This document shows positions 1 to 5,480 of a stretch of DNA of 6,689 bases, in pieces (the first letter of the stretch is position 1; each line of letters begins with the position of its first letter). The DNA comes from an uncultured Lachnospiraceae bacterium. GTDB lineage: Bacteria > Bacillota > Clostridia > Lachnospirales > Lachnospiraceae. Made by a program: the position numbers and the translations under genes. The notes beneath the pieces were generated by a model. That model was not told the origin of the DNA. It saw only the letters and a list, made by a program, of their open reading frames with translations, and did not search any database. The stretch is taken from the NCBI GenBank assembly GCA_947177105.1, contig CAMWTF010000138.1, positions 1 to 6,689 of the forward strand, read 5' to 3'.

Positions 1-956
1 ATGTTGCAGACTGGTATGGCTGGGGAATGGTGTTCAAGACCATTATCGTGGTGGACGACTCCCTTTCCGTGTGGGTGGGCAAAAAGGCGGCCAGCGCAGG
101 ACGAAAAAACGAACTGGTCAATCTGGGGGATTATGAGCAGTTTGTCCAGCAGCTGCGCATCAAGCCCATGGCGGAGATCATACGGATGCTGGATATCCCG
201 GAGGAGGCGGTAAACCTGACCTTTATCAGCGCCTGCATTGTGAAACGGATTATGAAACTGACAGGGGCGCAGCAGATCTGGGCGCCGGGCGTCACGCTCA
301 GCGACGGCATGGCTTATGAGTATGCCCAGCAGAACAAGCTGCTGCAGAGCGAGCATGACTTTAACAGGGATATTCTGGCCTGTGCCATGAATATCAGCAA
401 GCGCTATCAGGGCAGCCGCAAACGGGCGGAGACGCTGGAGAATATCACGCTGACAATCTTTGACAGCATGAAAAAAGTACACGGCATGGGGAAACGGGAG
501 CGGCTATACCTGCAGCTGGCGGCGCTGCTCCACGACTGCGGCAAATATATCAGCATGGTTAATATCGGAGAGACCTCCTACCAGATTATCATGGCCACGG
601 AGATGATCGGCCTGTCCCATATGGAGCGGGAGACGGTGGCCAGCGTGGTGCGTTTCAACCATACTCCCTTTATTTATTACGACCAGATGAAAACGCTGGG
701 GACGGCCCTTACCGAGAGCGCCTATCTGACGGTGGCCAAGCTGACGGCTATTCTGCGGATTGCCAATGCGCTGGACCGGAGTCACAAGCAGAAGCTGAAA
801 GGCGTAAAGGCGACTTTGAAGGAGGACCAGCTGGCGCTGATGGTGGAGACCCCGGAGGATATCACGCTGGAGAGAGGAATTTTTGAGGATCGGGCTGACT
901 TTTTTCATGAGGTTTTCAGTGTGCAGCCGGTTATTAAGCAGAAGAAGCCCATGTAG
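1..956 (+). CDS. ppx: Exopolyphosphatase / Ppx-GppA family protein with HD-like C-terminal domain (5' end outside window)
   Basis: The reading frame is open from the window edge (first full codon at base 3) to TAG at 954-956, giving 317 residues of the C-terminal part; the family is usually about 500 residues. Numbering from Met at base 27, residues 1-100 fit the end of the second Ppx/GppA actin-like ATPase lobe, including a LSDGMAYEYA segment. Residues 110-310 form a helical HD-type domain with LLHDCGKY (His169-Asp170), GLSHMERE, RFNH and NALDRSH motifs. Known family members hydrolyse terminal phosphates from polyphosphate, or pppGpp in GppA. The gene lies 62 bp upstream of ppk1 in the same direction, which supports polyphosphate as substrate. 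The position where an HD domain would carry its first metal-ligand His appears to be Arg (KRAET, residues 132-136), so the HD site may be structural rather than catalytic. Ppx and GppA cannot be told apart without the N-terminal half. Confidence 0.88.
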   Translation, partial: VADWYGWGMVFKTIIVVDDSLSVWVGKKAASAGRKNELVNLGDYEQFVQQLRIKPMAEIIRMLDIPEEAVNLTFISACIVKRIMKLTGAQQIWAPGVTLSDGMAYEYAQQNKLLQSEHDFNRDILACAMNISKRYQGSRKRAETLENITLTIFDSMKKVHGMGKRERLYLQLAALLHDCGKYISMVNIGETSYQIIMATEMIGLSHMERETVASVVRFNHTPFIYYDQMKTLGTALTESAYLTVAKLTAILRIANALDRSHKQKLKGVKATLKEDQLALMVETPEDITLERGIFEDRADFFHEVFSVQPVIKQKKPM

Positions 957-1002
957 GGAATCTGCGAAGCTTAAATCAGCAGGGAATCTGCGGAATTTAA
1001 AT
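956..1002. repeat. Two-copy tandem repeat in the ppx-ppk1 spacer
   Basis: Two 21-bp copies beginning GGGAATCTGCG and ending TTAAAT lie at 956-976 and 982-1002, with a 26-bp period. They match at 18 of 21 positions; the differences are in the middle (AAGC against GAAT). The repeat starts on the last base of the ppx stop codon and ends just before the ppk1 ribosome binding site (GGGAGG, 1004-1009). It looks like a drifted tandem duplication; no promoter is evident in it. Confidence 0.75.
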
Positions 1003-1018
1003 TGGGAGGCAATAAATT

Positions 1019-3160
1019 ATGGCAGAGACAGATTTTACCAATCCAAAGTATTACAATAACCGGGAACTAAGCTGGATTCTTTTTAACCACCGGGTACTCA
1101 GCGAAGCCAGGGATAAGTCCAATCCGCTGTTTGAGAGGCTGAAATTCCTCAGTATTACCGCCTCCAACCTGGACGAGTTTTTCATGGTGCGTGTGGCATC
1201 GCTGAAGGATATGGTAAACGCGGGCTACAGCAAGAAGGATATTGCGGGCATGACCGCACAGGAACAGCTGGAAAAAATTGACGAGGCGATCCACGAATTG
1301 GTGAACCTTAAGTATTCAACCTACAACCGAAGCCTGCTTCCGCTGCTGGAGAAGGAGGGGCTTTTGGTGATCCGCCAGCATGAGCTTCTGAGCAAAGATG
1401 AGGCGGCTTATATTGACCGTTATTTTGAGGAGAATGTGTACCCGGTGCTGACCCCCATGGCGGTGGATTCCTCCCGGCCTTTCCCGTTGATCAGAAACAA
1501 ATCCCTGAATATCGGCGCGCTGGTGGAGAAAAAGCACAAGCCGGAGGAACTGGAGTTTGCCACGGTACAGGTGCCCAGTGTGCTGCCCCGGATCGTGCAG
1601 CTGCCCAGAGAGATGGAGGATGGCAGGGAAGGCCCCCTGAAGGTGATTCTGCTGGAGGAGGTCATCGAGCGGAATATCCACAAGCTTTTTCTGAACTACA
1701 ATGTAATCTGCGCCCACCCCTTCCGAATCATGCGCAACGCGGATCTGAGCATTGAGGAGGACGAGGCGGCGGATCTTTTGAAGGAGATCGAGAAGCAGCT
1801 GAAAAAGCGGCAGTGGGGCGAGGTGATCCGCCTGGAGGTGGAGAGCGGCGCCGACAGGCGGCTGCTGAAGATTATCCGTAAAGAACTGCATATGGGGGAG
1901 CAGAACCTGTACCTTATAGACGGCCCCCTGGACCTGACTTTTTTGATGAAAATGTACGGGCTGGAAGGCTTTGATAAGCTGAAAGCGCCGAAATATGAAC
2001 CCCAGCCGGTACCGCAGCTGCCGGCGGGCTGTGATATTTTTGCCCGGATCAGAAAGGAGGATGTACTGCTGCACCATCCCTACCAGACTTTTACGCCGGT
2101 GGTGGACTTTATCCGCCAGGCGGCCCGGGATCCACAGGTGCTGGCCATCAAGCAGACCCTGTACCGGGTCAGCGGTCATTCCCCCATCATAGCGGCGCTG
2201 GCGCAGGCGGCGGAAAACGGCAAACAGGTCTCCGTGCTGGTGGAGCTTAAGGCCCGTTTTGACGAGGAGAACAATATAGTCTGGGCGAAAATGCTGGAGA
2301 AGGCAGGCTGCCATGTGATCTATGGTCTGGTGGGTCTGAAAACCCACAGCAAGATCACTTTAGTGGTGCGCCGGGAGGAGGATGGCATCCGGAGGTATGT
2401 GCATCTGGGCACCGGCAATTATAATGACGCCACCGCCAAGCTGTACACGGATGTGGGACTGCTCACCTGCAGCGAGATGATCGGCGAGGATGCCACGGCA
2501 GTGTTTAATATGCTCAGCGGCTACTCGGAGCCCCTGGGCTGGAACAAGCTGTCCCTGGCCCCCCTGTGGCTGAAGGACAGGTTCCTGTACCTGATTGGCA
2601 GGGAGGCGGACCATGCCCGGGCGGGCAAGGAGGCGCGTATCATCGCAAAGATGAATTCCCTCTGTGACAGGGATGTGATTGCCGCACTGTATGAAGCCAG
2701 CTGCGCCGGCGTCAAAATCGATCTGATTGTCAGGGGAATCTGCTGCCTTCAGACAGGGATCCCGGATGTCAGCGAGAATATCACGGTGCGGTCCATCGTG
2801 GGTAATTTTCTGGAACACAGCCGGATTTTCTATTTCCTGAATGGGGAGAATGAGGAGATTTTCTGCGGCAGTGCGGACTGGATGCCCCGGAACCTGGAGC
2901 GGCGGGTGGAGATATTGTTCCCCGTGGAGGAGCCTAAGTTAAAGGAGAAGCTGAAGGATATCCTGAGCGCCCAGCTCCGGGACAATGTCAAAGCTCATAT
3001 ATTGCAGCCAGACGGCACCTATACAAAAGTGGATAAGAGGGGGAAGGAGCGCTTTATCTCCCAGGAATATTTCTGCAGGGAGGCCCAGCGGGAGGCCAGG
3101 GAAGCGGCCCAGGAAACAGGAAACGGGAGCAGGCGGTTCGTGCCGGAGATCCATCGCTAA
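1019..3160 (+). CDS. ppk1: Polyphosphate kinase 1
   Basis: This 713-residue protein is a complete PPK1, the cytosolic or membrane-associated enzyme that reversibly transfers the gamma-phosphate of ATP to a growing polyphosphate chain. The N-terminal domain shows YYNNRELSWILFNHRVL and NLDEFFMVRVASLKD, followed by the head domain and two phospholipase-D-like catalytic domains. Residues matching the E. coli enzyme keep a constant offset of eight: Arg383 (LYRVSG) and Arg413 (KARFDEENN) correspond to the metal/phosphate-binding Arg375 and Arg405, His443 (GLKTHSK) to the phosphorylated His435, and His600 (FLEHSR) to His592. GTGNYND and SADWMPRNLERR are also intact, so the enzyme should be active. 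The start at 1019 has GGGAGG at 1004-1009. A charged tail of roughly 25 residues extends beyond the usual C terminus. Gene order ppx-ppk1 suggests one operon encoding opposing activities. Confidence 0.97.
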   Translation: MAETDFTNPKYYNNRELSWILFNHRVLSEARDKSNPLFERLKFLSITASNLDEFFMVRVASLKDMVNAGYSKKDIAGMTAQEQLEKIDEAIHELVNLKYSTYNRSLLPLLEKEGLLVIRQHELLSKDEAAYIDRYFEENVYPVLTPMAVDSSRPFPLIRNKSLNIGALVEKKHKPEELEFATVQVPSVLPRIVQLPREMEDGREGPLKVILLEEVIERNIHKLFLNYNVICAHPFRIMRNADLSIEEDEAADLLKEIEKQLKKRQWGEVIRLEVESGADRRLLKIIRKELHMGEQNLYLIDGPLDLTFLMKMYGLEGFDKLKAPKYEPQPVPQLPAGCDIFARIRKEDVLLHHPYQTFTPVVDFIRQAARDPQVLAIKQTLYRVSGHSPIIAALAQAAENGKQVSVLVELKARFDEENNIVWAKMLEKAGCHVIYGLVGLKTHSKITLVVRREEDGIRRYVHLGTGNYNDATAKLYTDVGLLTCSEMIGEDATAVFNMLSGYSEPLGWNKLSLAPLWLKDRFLYLIGREADHARAGKEARIIAKMNSLCDRDVIAALYEASCAGVKIDLIVRGICCLQTGIPDVSENITVRSIVGNFLEHSRIFYFLNGENEEIFCGSADWMPRNLERRVEILFPVEEPKLKEKLKDILSAQLRDNVKAHILQPDGTYTKVDKRGKERFISQEYFCREAQREAREAAQETGNGSRRFVPEIHR

Positions 3161-3229
3161 GAAACTGTTAAGCAGTATAAATTTGCATATGACGCTGGAT
3201 AAAGCTTTCTATGCAAGGCGGAATGTAAA

Positions 3230-3290
3230 ATATGCAGGAACAGCGCGGACATTGTCTTAGCTGTTCCTGTATGTGTTTTATGAATTTTTA
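3230..3290 (+). terminator. Probable rho-independent terminator of the ppx-ppk1 operon
   Basis: The arms CAGGAACAGC (3235-3244) and GCTGTTCCTG (3260-3269) are perfectly complementary, and pairing extends outward to about 3230/3274 with wobbles. The loop is 15 nt. The stem is followed by a T-rich stretch (GTTTTATGAATTTTT). It sits about 70 bp after the ppk1 stop codon. The T tract is interrupted, so efficiency is uncertain. Confidence 0.7.
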
Positions 3291-3313
3291 ATAATATTTT
3301 ATCAAAAAAGGGA

Positions 3314-3342
3314 TTGACAAAGCATATTATATGTCGTATAGT
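3314..3342 (+). promoter_or_regulatory. Sigma-A-type promoter upstream of maf
   Basis: A perfect -35 box TTGACA (3314-3319) is followed after 17 bp by a -10 box TATAGT (3337-3342). The expected transcription start near 3349 leaves a leader of roughly 70 nt before maf. The -10 box lies inside the left arm of a long palindrome (3324-3376), so access of RNA polymerase could be blocked by a protein bound there. Confidence 0.75.
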
Positions 3343-3376
3343 ATGTTCAATATCAATACTATATGACATATAATAT
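3324..3376. promoter_or_regulatory. Long near-perfect palindrome over the maf promoter, candidate operator
   Basis: Two 21-bp arms (3324-3344 and 3356-3376) around an 11-bp centre are complementary except for one position, G3336 opposite T3364. Each arm contains a smaller palindrome: TATATGACATATA is exact in the right arm and TATATGTCGTATA is imperfect in the left. The left arm covers the -10 box, and the predicted start lies in the centre, so the transcript would carry only the right arm. A DNA operator therefore fits better than an RNA hairpin. The cognate regulator is not identifiable from this window. Confidence 0.6.
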
Positions 3377-3417
3377 TATACAGAAGTATAGAAGTAACAT
3401 ATCTGGAAAGGGCACAC

Positions 3418-4077
3418 ATGAAAATTGTATTGGCATCAGGGTCCCCCAGGCGGCGGGAACTTCTGACAGGGTTGGGGCTGGATTATACGGTACTGGTCAG
3501 CGGTGTGGAGGAACATGTCACGGAAAGAGAACCCGCCAAAGTGGTGGAGGAGTTGTCGGATCAGAAAGCCCGGGATGTGCTGCAAAAACTACTTTCGGAA
3601 GTTTCCGATCGGGGAACAGACACGTGGGACTCCGCAAATGAAAATCTTCGGCAGGAATTGCAGTTTTGGGATGGCAGGGAGGGACTTCTGGTCATCGGGG
3701 CGGACACCATAGTTGCGGTGGACGGGCAGATTCTGGGGAAGCCCGCCAGTGTGAAAGACGCCGCAGAGATGCTGGGACGGCTGTCCGGCAGGCAGCACCA
3801 GGTATACACCGGTGTGACACTGTATCACCACAGCCAGGGGCAGACGCGTCGGCACAGCTTTCACGAATGCACCCAGGTGCATTTTTATCCTATGACAGAG
3901 GAGGAAATAAGCTGGTACATCTCCACTGGAGAGCCCATGGATAAGGCCGGGGCTTATGGTATCCAGGGATTGGGCAGCCGCTTTGTGAAGGCAATAGAGG
4001 GGGACTACAGCAATGTGGTGGGCCTGCCCGTTGCCAGATTGTATCAGGAGATGAAAACTATGCAGATTATGCGGTAA
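3418..4077 (+). CDS. maf: Maf-like nucleoside triphosphate pyrophosphatase, YhdE (dTTP/UTP) type
   Basis: This 219-residue protein has the Maf fold signatures in order: LASGSPRRREL (residues 5-15), IGADTIVAVDGQILGKP (93-109, with the catalytic-type Asp96), YTGV (130-133), and TGEPMDKAGAYGIQG (170-184) followed by GDYSNVVGLPV. The GEPMDKAGAYGIQG form resembles E. coli YhdE and B. subtilis Maf, which hydrolyse dTTP and UTP (and modified bases) to monophosphates. It is unlike the YceF form. The role is nucleotide-pool house-cleaning, with a historical link to septum inhibition. The protein is about 25 residues longer than usual owing to a hydrophilic insert around residues 60-87, just before GADT. 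The start has a GGAAAGG site at 3405-3411. The gene appears monocistronic, with its own promoter within a palindrome. Confidence 0.94.
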   Translation: MKIVLASGSPRRRELLTGLGLDYTVLVSGVEEHVTEREPAKVVEELSDQKARDVLQKLLSEVSDRGTDTWDSANENLRQELQFWDGREGLLVIGADTIVAVDGQILGKPASVKDAAEMLGRLSGRQHQVYTGVTLYHHSQGQTRRHSFHECTQVHFYPMTEEEISWYISTGEPMDKAGAYGIQGLGSRFVKAIEGDYSNVVGLPVARLYQEMKTMQIMR

Positions 4078-4098
4078 TTCCCTGGGAAGATTTCCCTA

Positions 4099-4108
4099 TA
4101 TACTCACG
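4099..4108 (+). repeat. TATACTCACG repeat, copy 1
   Basis: This 10-bp word opens the hairpin cluster. Exact copies are at 4350-4359 (same strand) and 5317-5326 (opposite strand). All are followed within 0-3 bases by GAT. Confidence 0.5.
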
Positions 4109-4289
4109 AGCGATGATATTTGTCACAATGTTCTTGGAAGCTTTCACTCGTGAGTTGGGTTACTTGGCAAGTTTTTGTGATCGTCAATATATACTGCCTA
4201 ATAGTTAAAATTTCCGAGTAACCTGACTACATAACGCCAGCCATATACGTTTAACCAATGAAGTACGGTAAATTCTGGCGTTATGTAGT
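4099..4289 (+). other. Cluster of three contiguous hairpins in the maf 3' region
   Basis: Within the 306-bp gap after maf, three inverted repeats abut one another. Hairpin 1 pairs ACTCACGAG (4102-4110) with CTCGTGAGT (4147-4155), perfect over 9 bp. Hairpin 2 pairs GGTTACTTGG (4158-4167) with CCGAGTAACC (4214-4223), with one G-T pair and wobble extension to 4156/4225. Hairpin 3 pairs ACTACATAACGCCAG (4226-4240) with CTGGCGTTATGTAGT (4275-4289), perfect over 15 bp with a 34-nt loop. None is followed directly by a T run, so they are not typical terminators. I find no reading frame with a ribosome binding site here. The block lies upstream of the next promoter, so if transcribed it belongs to the maf transcript or to an RNA of its own. 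It could also be the remnant of a non-autonomous mobile element. Confidence 0.55.
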
Positions 4290-4297
4290 ATAAATAC

Positions 4298-4326
4298 TTG
4301 ACGGTGACTGGCAAAGGCGATATGAT
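4298..4326 (+). promoter_or_regulatory. Sigma-A-type promoter for the acidic protein / zinc-ribbon pair
   Basis: TTGACG (4298-4303) and TATGAT (4321-4326) are spaced by 17 bp, each one base from consensus. The predicted start is near 4333, giving a leader of about 50 nt. The leader would begin with the small hairpin AAGAAG-CGAA-CTTCTT (4333-4348), a possible 5'-end stabilising structure. Confidence 0.7.
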
Positions 4327-4349
4327 AAGGGCAAGAAGCGAACTTCTTT

Positions 4350-4366
4350 TATACTCACGTTGATCA
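4350..4366 (+). repeat. TATACTCACG repeat, copy 2, left flank of the two-gene unit
   Basis: TATACTCACG-TTG-ATCA lies in the leader of the acidic-protein gene, immediately before its ribosome binding site. Its inverted partner TTGATCGTGAGTATA is at 5312-5326 beyond the zinc-ribbon gene, so the pair of genes is bracketed by inverted repeats. The two repeats differ only by a 3-nt insertion in this copy. Confidence 0.5.
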
Positions 4367-4368
4367 AG

Positions 4369-4374
4369 AGGAGG
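4369..4374 (+). promoter_or_regulatory. Ribosome binding site that fixes the start of the acidic protein
   Basis: AGGAGG at 4369-4374, within a longer run of GAG repeats, stands 9 nt before ATG 4384. The in-frame TTG at 4360 lies upstream of this site and is therefore unlikely to be the start. Confidence 0.85.
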
Positions 4375-4383
4375 AGATATCTT

Positions 4384-4647
4384 ATGCATGAGTTTGACGA
4401 TGCGGTATTACAGTGTTTCCTGGATAATCAGCTGCAGTTGTTCCCTGAGAAGGTGGCGGACAGCCTGGAAGAGGCCGAGGGTTTCCTGGAGGAATGCATG
4501 GCTGTCGTAGCAGACAGCAAGGAAGATGTGTTGAATTTCTTTGAAGAGGAGGGGCTTGATCTGGAGGGCGCCGGTGAGGACGAGATTCTGGAGGCAGATG
4601 AAGTGTTCGACATCGGTGACGGCAGATACCTAATTATAGAGGGCTAG
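4384..4647 (+). CDS. Small highly acidic conserved hypothetical protein (87 aa)
   Basis: The start is ATG 4384 behind a strong AGGAGG site, giving 87 residues. The protein has 28 Asp/Glu and only 3 Lys/Arg, no signal peptide and no membrane segment, so it should be a soluble cytosolic protein. It starts MHEFDDAVLQCFLDNQ, contains predicted helices (LEEAEGFLEEC, KEDVLNFFEEEG) and ends in a compact motif, ADEVFDIGDGRYLIIEG, that looks like a beta hairpin. From memory, similar short proteins occur widely in Lachnospiraceae and are sometimes labelled glyoxalase; nothing in the sequence (no metal-ligand pattern, far too short) supports that name. It is the first gene of a unit with the zinc-ribbon protein 56 bp downstream. 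The function is unknown. Confidence 0.85.
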   Translation: MHEFDDAVLQCFLDNQLQLFPEKVADSLEEAEGFLEECMAVVADSKEDVLNFFEEEGLDLEGAGEDEILEADEVFDIGDGRYLIIEG

Positions 4648-4703
4648 TACCTCACACCTGCATCCATTATGGGTGCGGATCTCAAATTAAGGAGGAGAAA
4701 AGT

Positions 4704-5213
4704 ATGGATTTTTTTAACAAGGTGGGCAGTACTATCAGCAACAAGAGCAAGGATGTGACCAAGAAAGCCAAGGAGATCGCTGAGATCGCCAAGCTGACCG
4801 GCCGGATTGCCGAGAAAGAGGAATCGATCAAGGGCGCATACATTGAGCTGGGCAAGTATGTGTACGAGAGCCAGAAGGAAGACGCCCCGGAGGAAGTGGC
4901 GGAGAAATTTGCCGTGATCGATGCCGCAGTGGAGGAGATCGAGGGTCTGAAGAGAGAGGTCCGCAAGCTCAAGGGCAGGCAGGAGTGCCCGGACTGCGGC
5001 AAGGAAGTAAGCTACTCCGCCGCATTCTGTTCCTATTGCGGCGCCAAGCTGCCTGAGCCTGAACCCGAAGAGGTAGTGGAAGAGGGCGAGGTTACAGAGG
5101 TGACCGAGGAAGCAGCCCAGGCCACGGAGCCTGTGGAAACGGCCTCTGAGCCTGTAGAAGAGACTGCCGGGACTGCAGAGCCTGCGGAGGAGCCTAAGAC
5201 AGAGGAGATCTAG
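4704..5213 (+). CDS. Coiled-coil zinc-ribbon protein with Glu/Pro-rich tail (169 aa), function unknown
   Basis: The start at ATG 4704 follows AAGGAGGAG (4689-4697). Residues 1-15 (MDFFNKVGSTISNKS) form a short amphipathic lead. Residues 16-92 are charged and helical with coiled-coil character (KAKEIAEIAKLTGRIAEKEE, then VEEIEGLKREVRKLKG). A rubredoxin-type zinc ribbon follows, with Cys95-Cys98 (CPDCG) and Cys109-Cys112 (CSYCGAKL). The tail from residue 117 to 169 is probably disordered, with 20 Glu in 53 residues, several Pro and one Lys, and repeats such as TEPVE and SEPVE. No signal peptide or transmembrane helix is visible, so it is probably cytosolic. This layout is common in uncharacterised Firmicute zinc-ribbon proteins and suggests a scaffold or binding role, which is an inference only. 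It appears co-transcribed with the upstream acidic protein. Confidence 0.9.
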   Translation: MDFFNKVGSTISNKSKDVTKKAKEIAEIAKLTGRIAEKEESIKGAYIELGKYVYESQKEDAPEEVAEKFAVIDAAVEEIEGLKREVRKLKGRQECPDCGKEVSYSAAFCSYCGAKLPEPEPEEVVEEGEVTEVTEEAAQATEPVETASEPVEETAGTAEPAEEPKTEEI

Positions 5214-5222
5214 GAAGGGACA

Positions 5223-5326
5223 TATACTGGTGATCGTTAAGTTTTTCCAATTTCCGCCCGGCACATGCGGCGTAATCTGGCAACATGCGCCGGGCAGAAA
5301 GGAAAATCTAATTGATCGTGAGTATA
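5223..5326. repeat. Imperfect 104-bp palindrome, possible miniature (MITE-like) element
   Basis: The ends read TATACTGGTGATCG and, on the other strand, TATACTCACGATCA; over the outer 26 bp the two ends agree at 19 positions. Inside, GCCCGGCACATG (5256-5267) pairs with CATGCGCCGGGC (5284-5295) with one mismatch and a 16-nt loop. The intervening TTTTCC/GGAAAA blocks pair as well, so almost the whole element can fold into one hairpin. It begins 10 bp after the zinc-ribbon stop codon and has no coding capacity. No clear target-site duplication is seen, so a transcript 3'-end structure is an alternative. Confidence 0.5.
5317..5326 (-). repeat. TATACTCACG repeat, copy 3 (inverted)
   Basis: Reads CGTGAGTATA on the + strand. 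It forms the right end of the 104-bp palindrome and is the inverted counterpart of the copies at 4099 and 4350. The adjoining bases extend the match with the 4350 copy through ATCAA after a 3-nt gap. Confidence 0.5.
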
Positions 5327-5391
5327 ATACCGCGAAGTAAAGAGAATGTGCGGTAAAAAGTCCGGATATCAGTAAGGAAGAGGAAATAGAA

Positions 5392-5448
5392 CAGCATCTG
5401 CCCAAATTATTATGATTTACTGTCAGGGCAGATGCTGGTTTTAGTTTT
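5392..5448 (+). terminator. Strong rho-independent terminator between convergent genes
   Basis: CAGCATCTGCCC (5392-5403) and GGGCAGATGCTG (5426-5437) pair perfectly over 12 bp with a 22-nt loop, followed by GTTTTAGTTTT. It ends the + strand unit encoding the acidic and zinc-ribbon proteins. Read on the - strand the trailing sequence is only mildly T-rich (TTCTATTTCC), but it may also help to terminate the convergent PHP gene. Confidence 0.88.
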
Positions 5449-5480
5449 GGATAGAGGGACTTTCTGCTATGCGCCTGAGT

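Noticed and set aside
1316..2347. Long open frame on the - strand within ppk1
   Set aside because: Its product has a composition typical of antisense reading and no domain, and the + strand encodes an intact PPK1 throughout.
3157..3417. Possible small gene in the ppk1-maf gap
   Set aside because: The frames here lack ribosome binding sites; the sequence is explained by a terminator, a promoter and a palindrome.
3329..3420. NrdR box or riboswitch in the maf leader
   Set aside because: The AT-rich palindrome does not match the NrdR consensus, and the predicted leader of about 70 nt is too short and lacks recognisable riboswitch core elements.
4084..4100. GGGAA-GAT-TTCCC hairpin after maf as its terminator
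   Set aside because: Only a 5-bp stem with a 3-nt loop and no T run follows; too weak to call.
4099..4359. CRISPR-like or phage attachment-site interpretation of the TATACTCACG direct repeats
   Set aside because: Only two direct copies 241 bp apart with unrelated surroundings, no cas or integrase gene, and no tRNA nearby.
4198..4389. Short - strand frame in the gap after maf
   Set aside because: No ribosome binding site and it overlaps the hairpins and the + strand promoter; composition is not protein-like.
4651..4690. Small GCATCC/GGGTGC hairpin between the acidic-protein and zinc-ribbon genes as a terminator
   Set aside because: A 6-bp stem with a wobble and no T run; the two genes are more likely co-transcribed.
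4644..5405. - strand frame opposite the zinc-ribbon gene
   Set aside because: Leu/Arg/Cys-rich nonsense-like composition. The + strand has a strong ribosome binding site, paired CxxC motifs and coherent domains.
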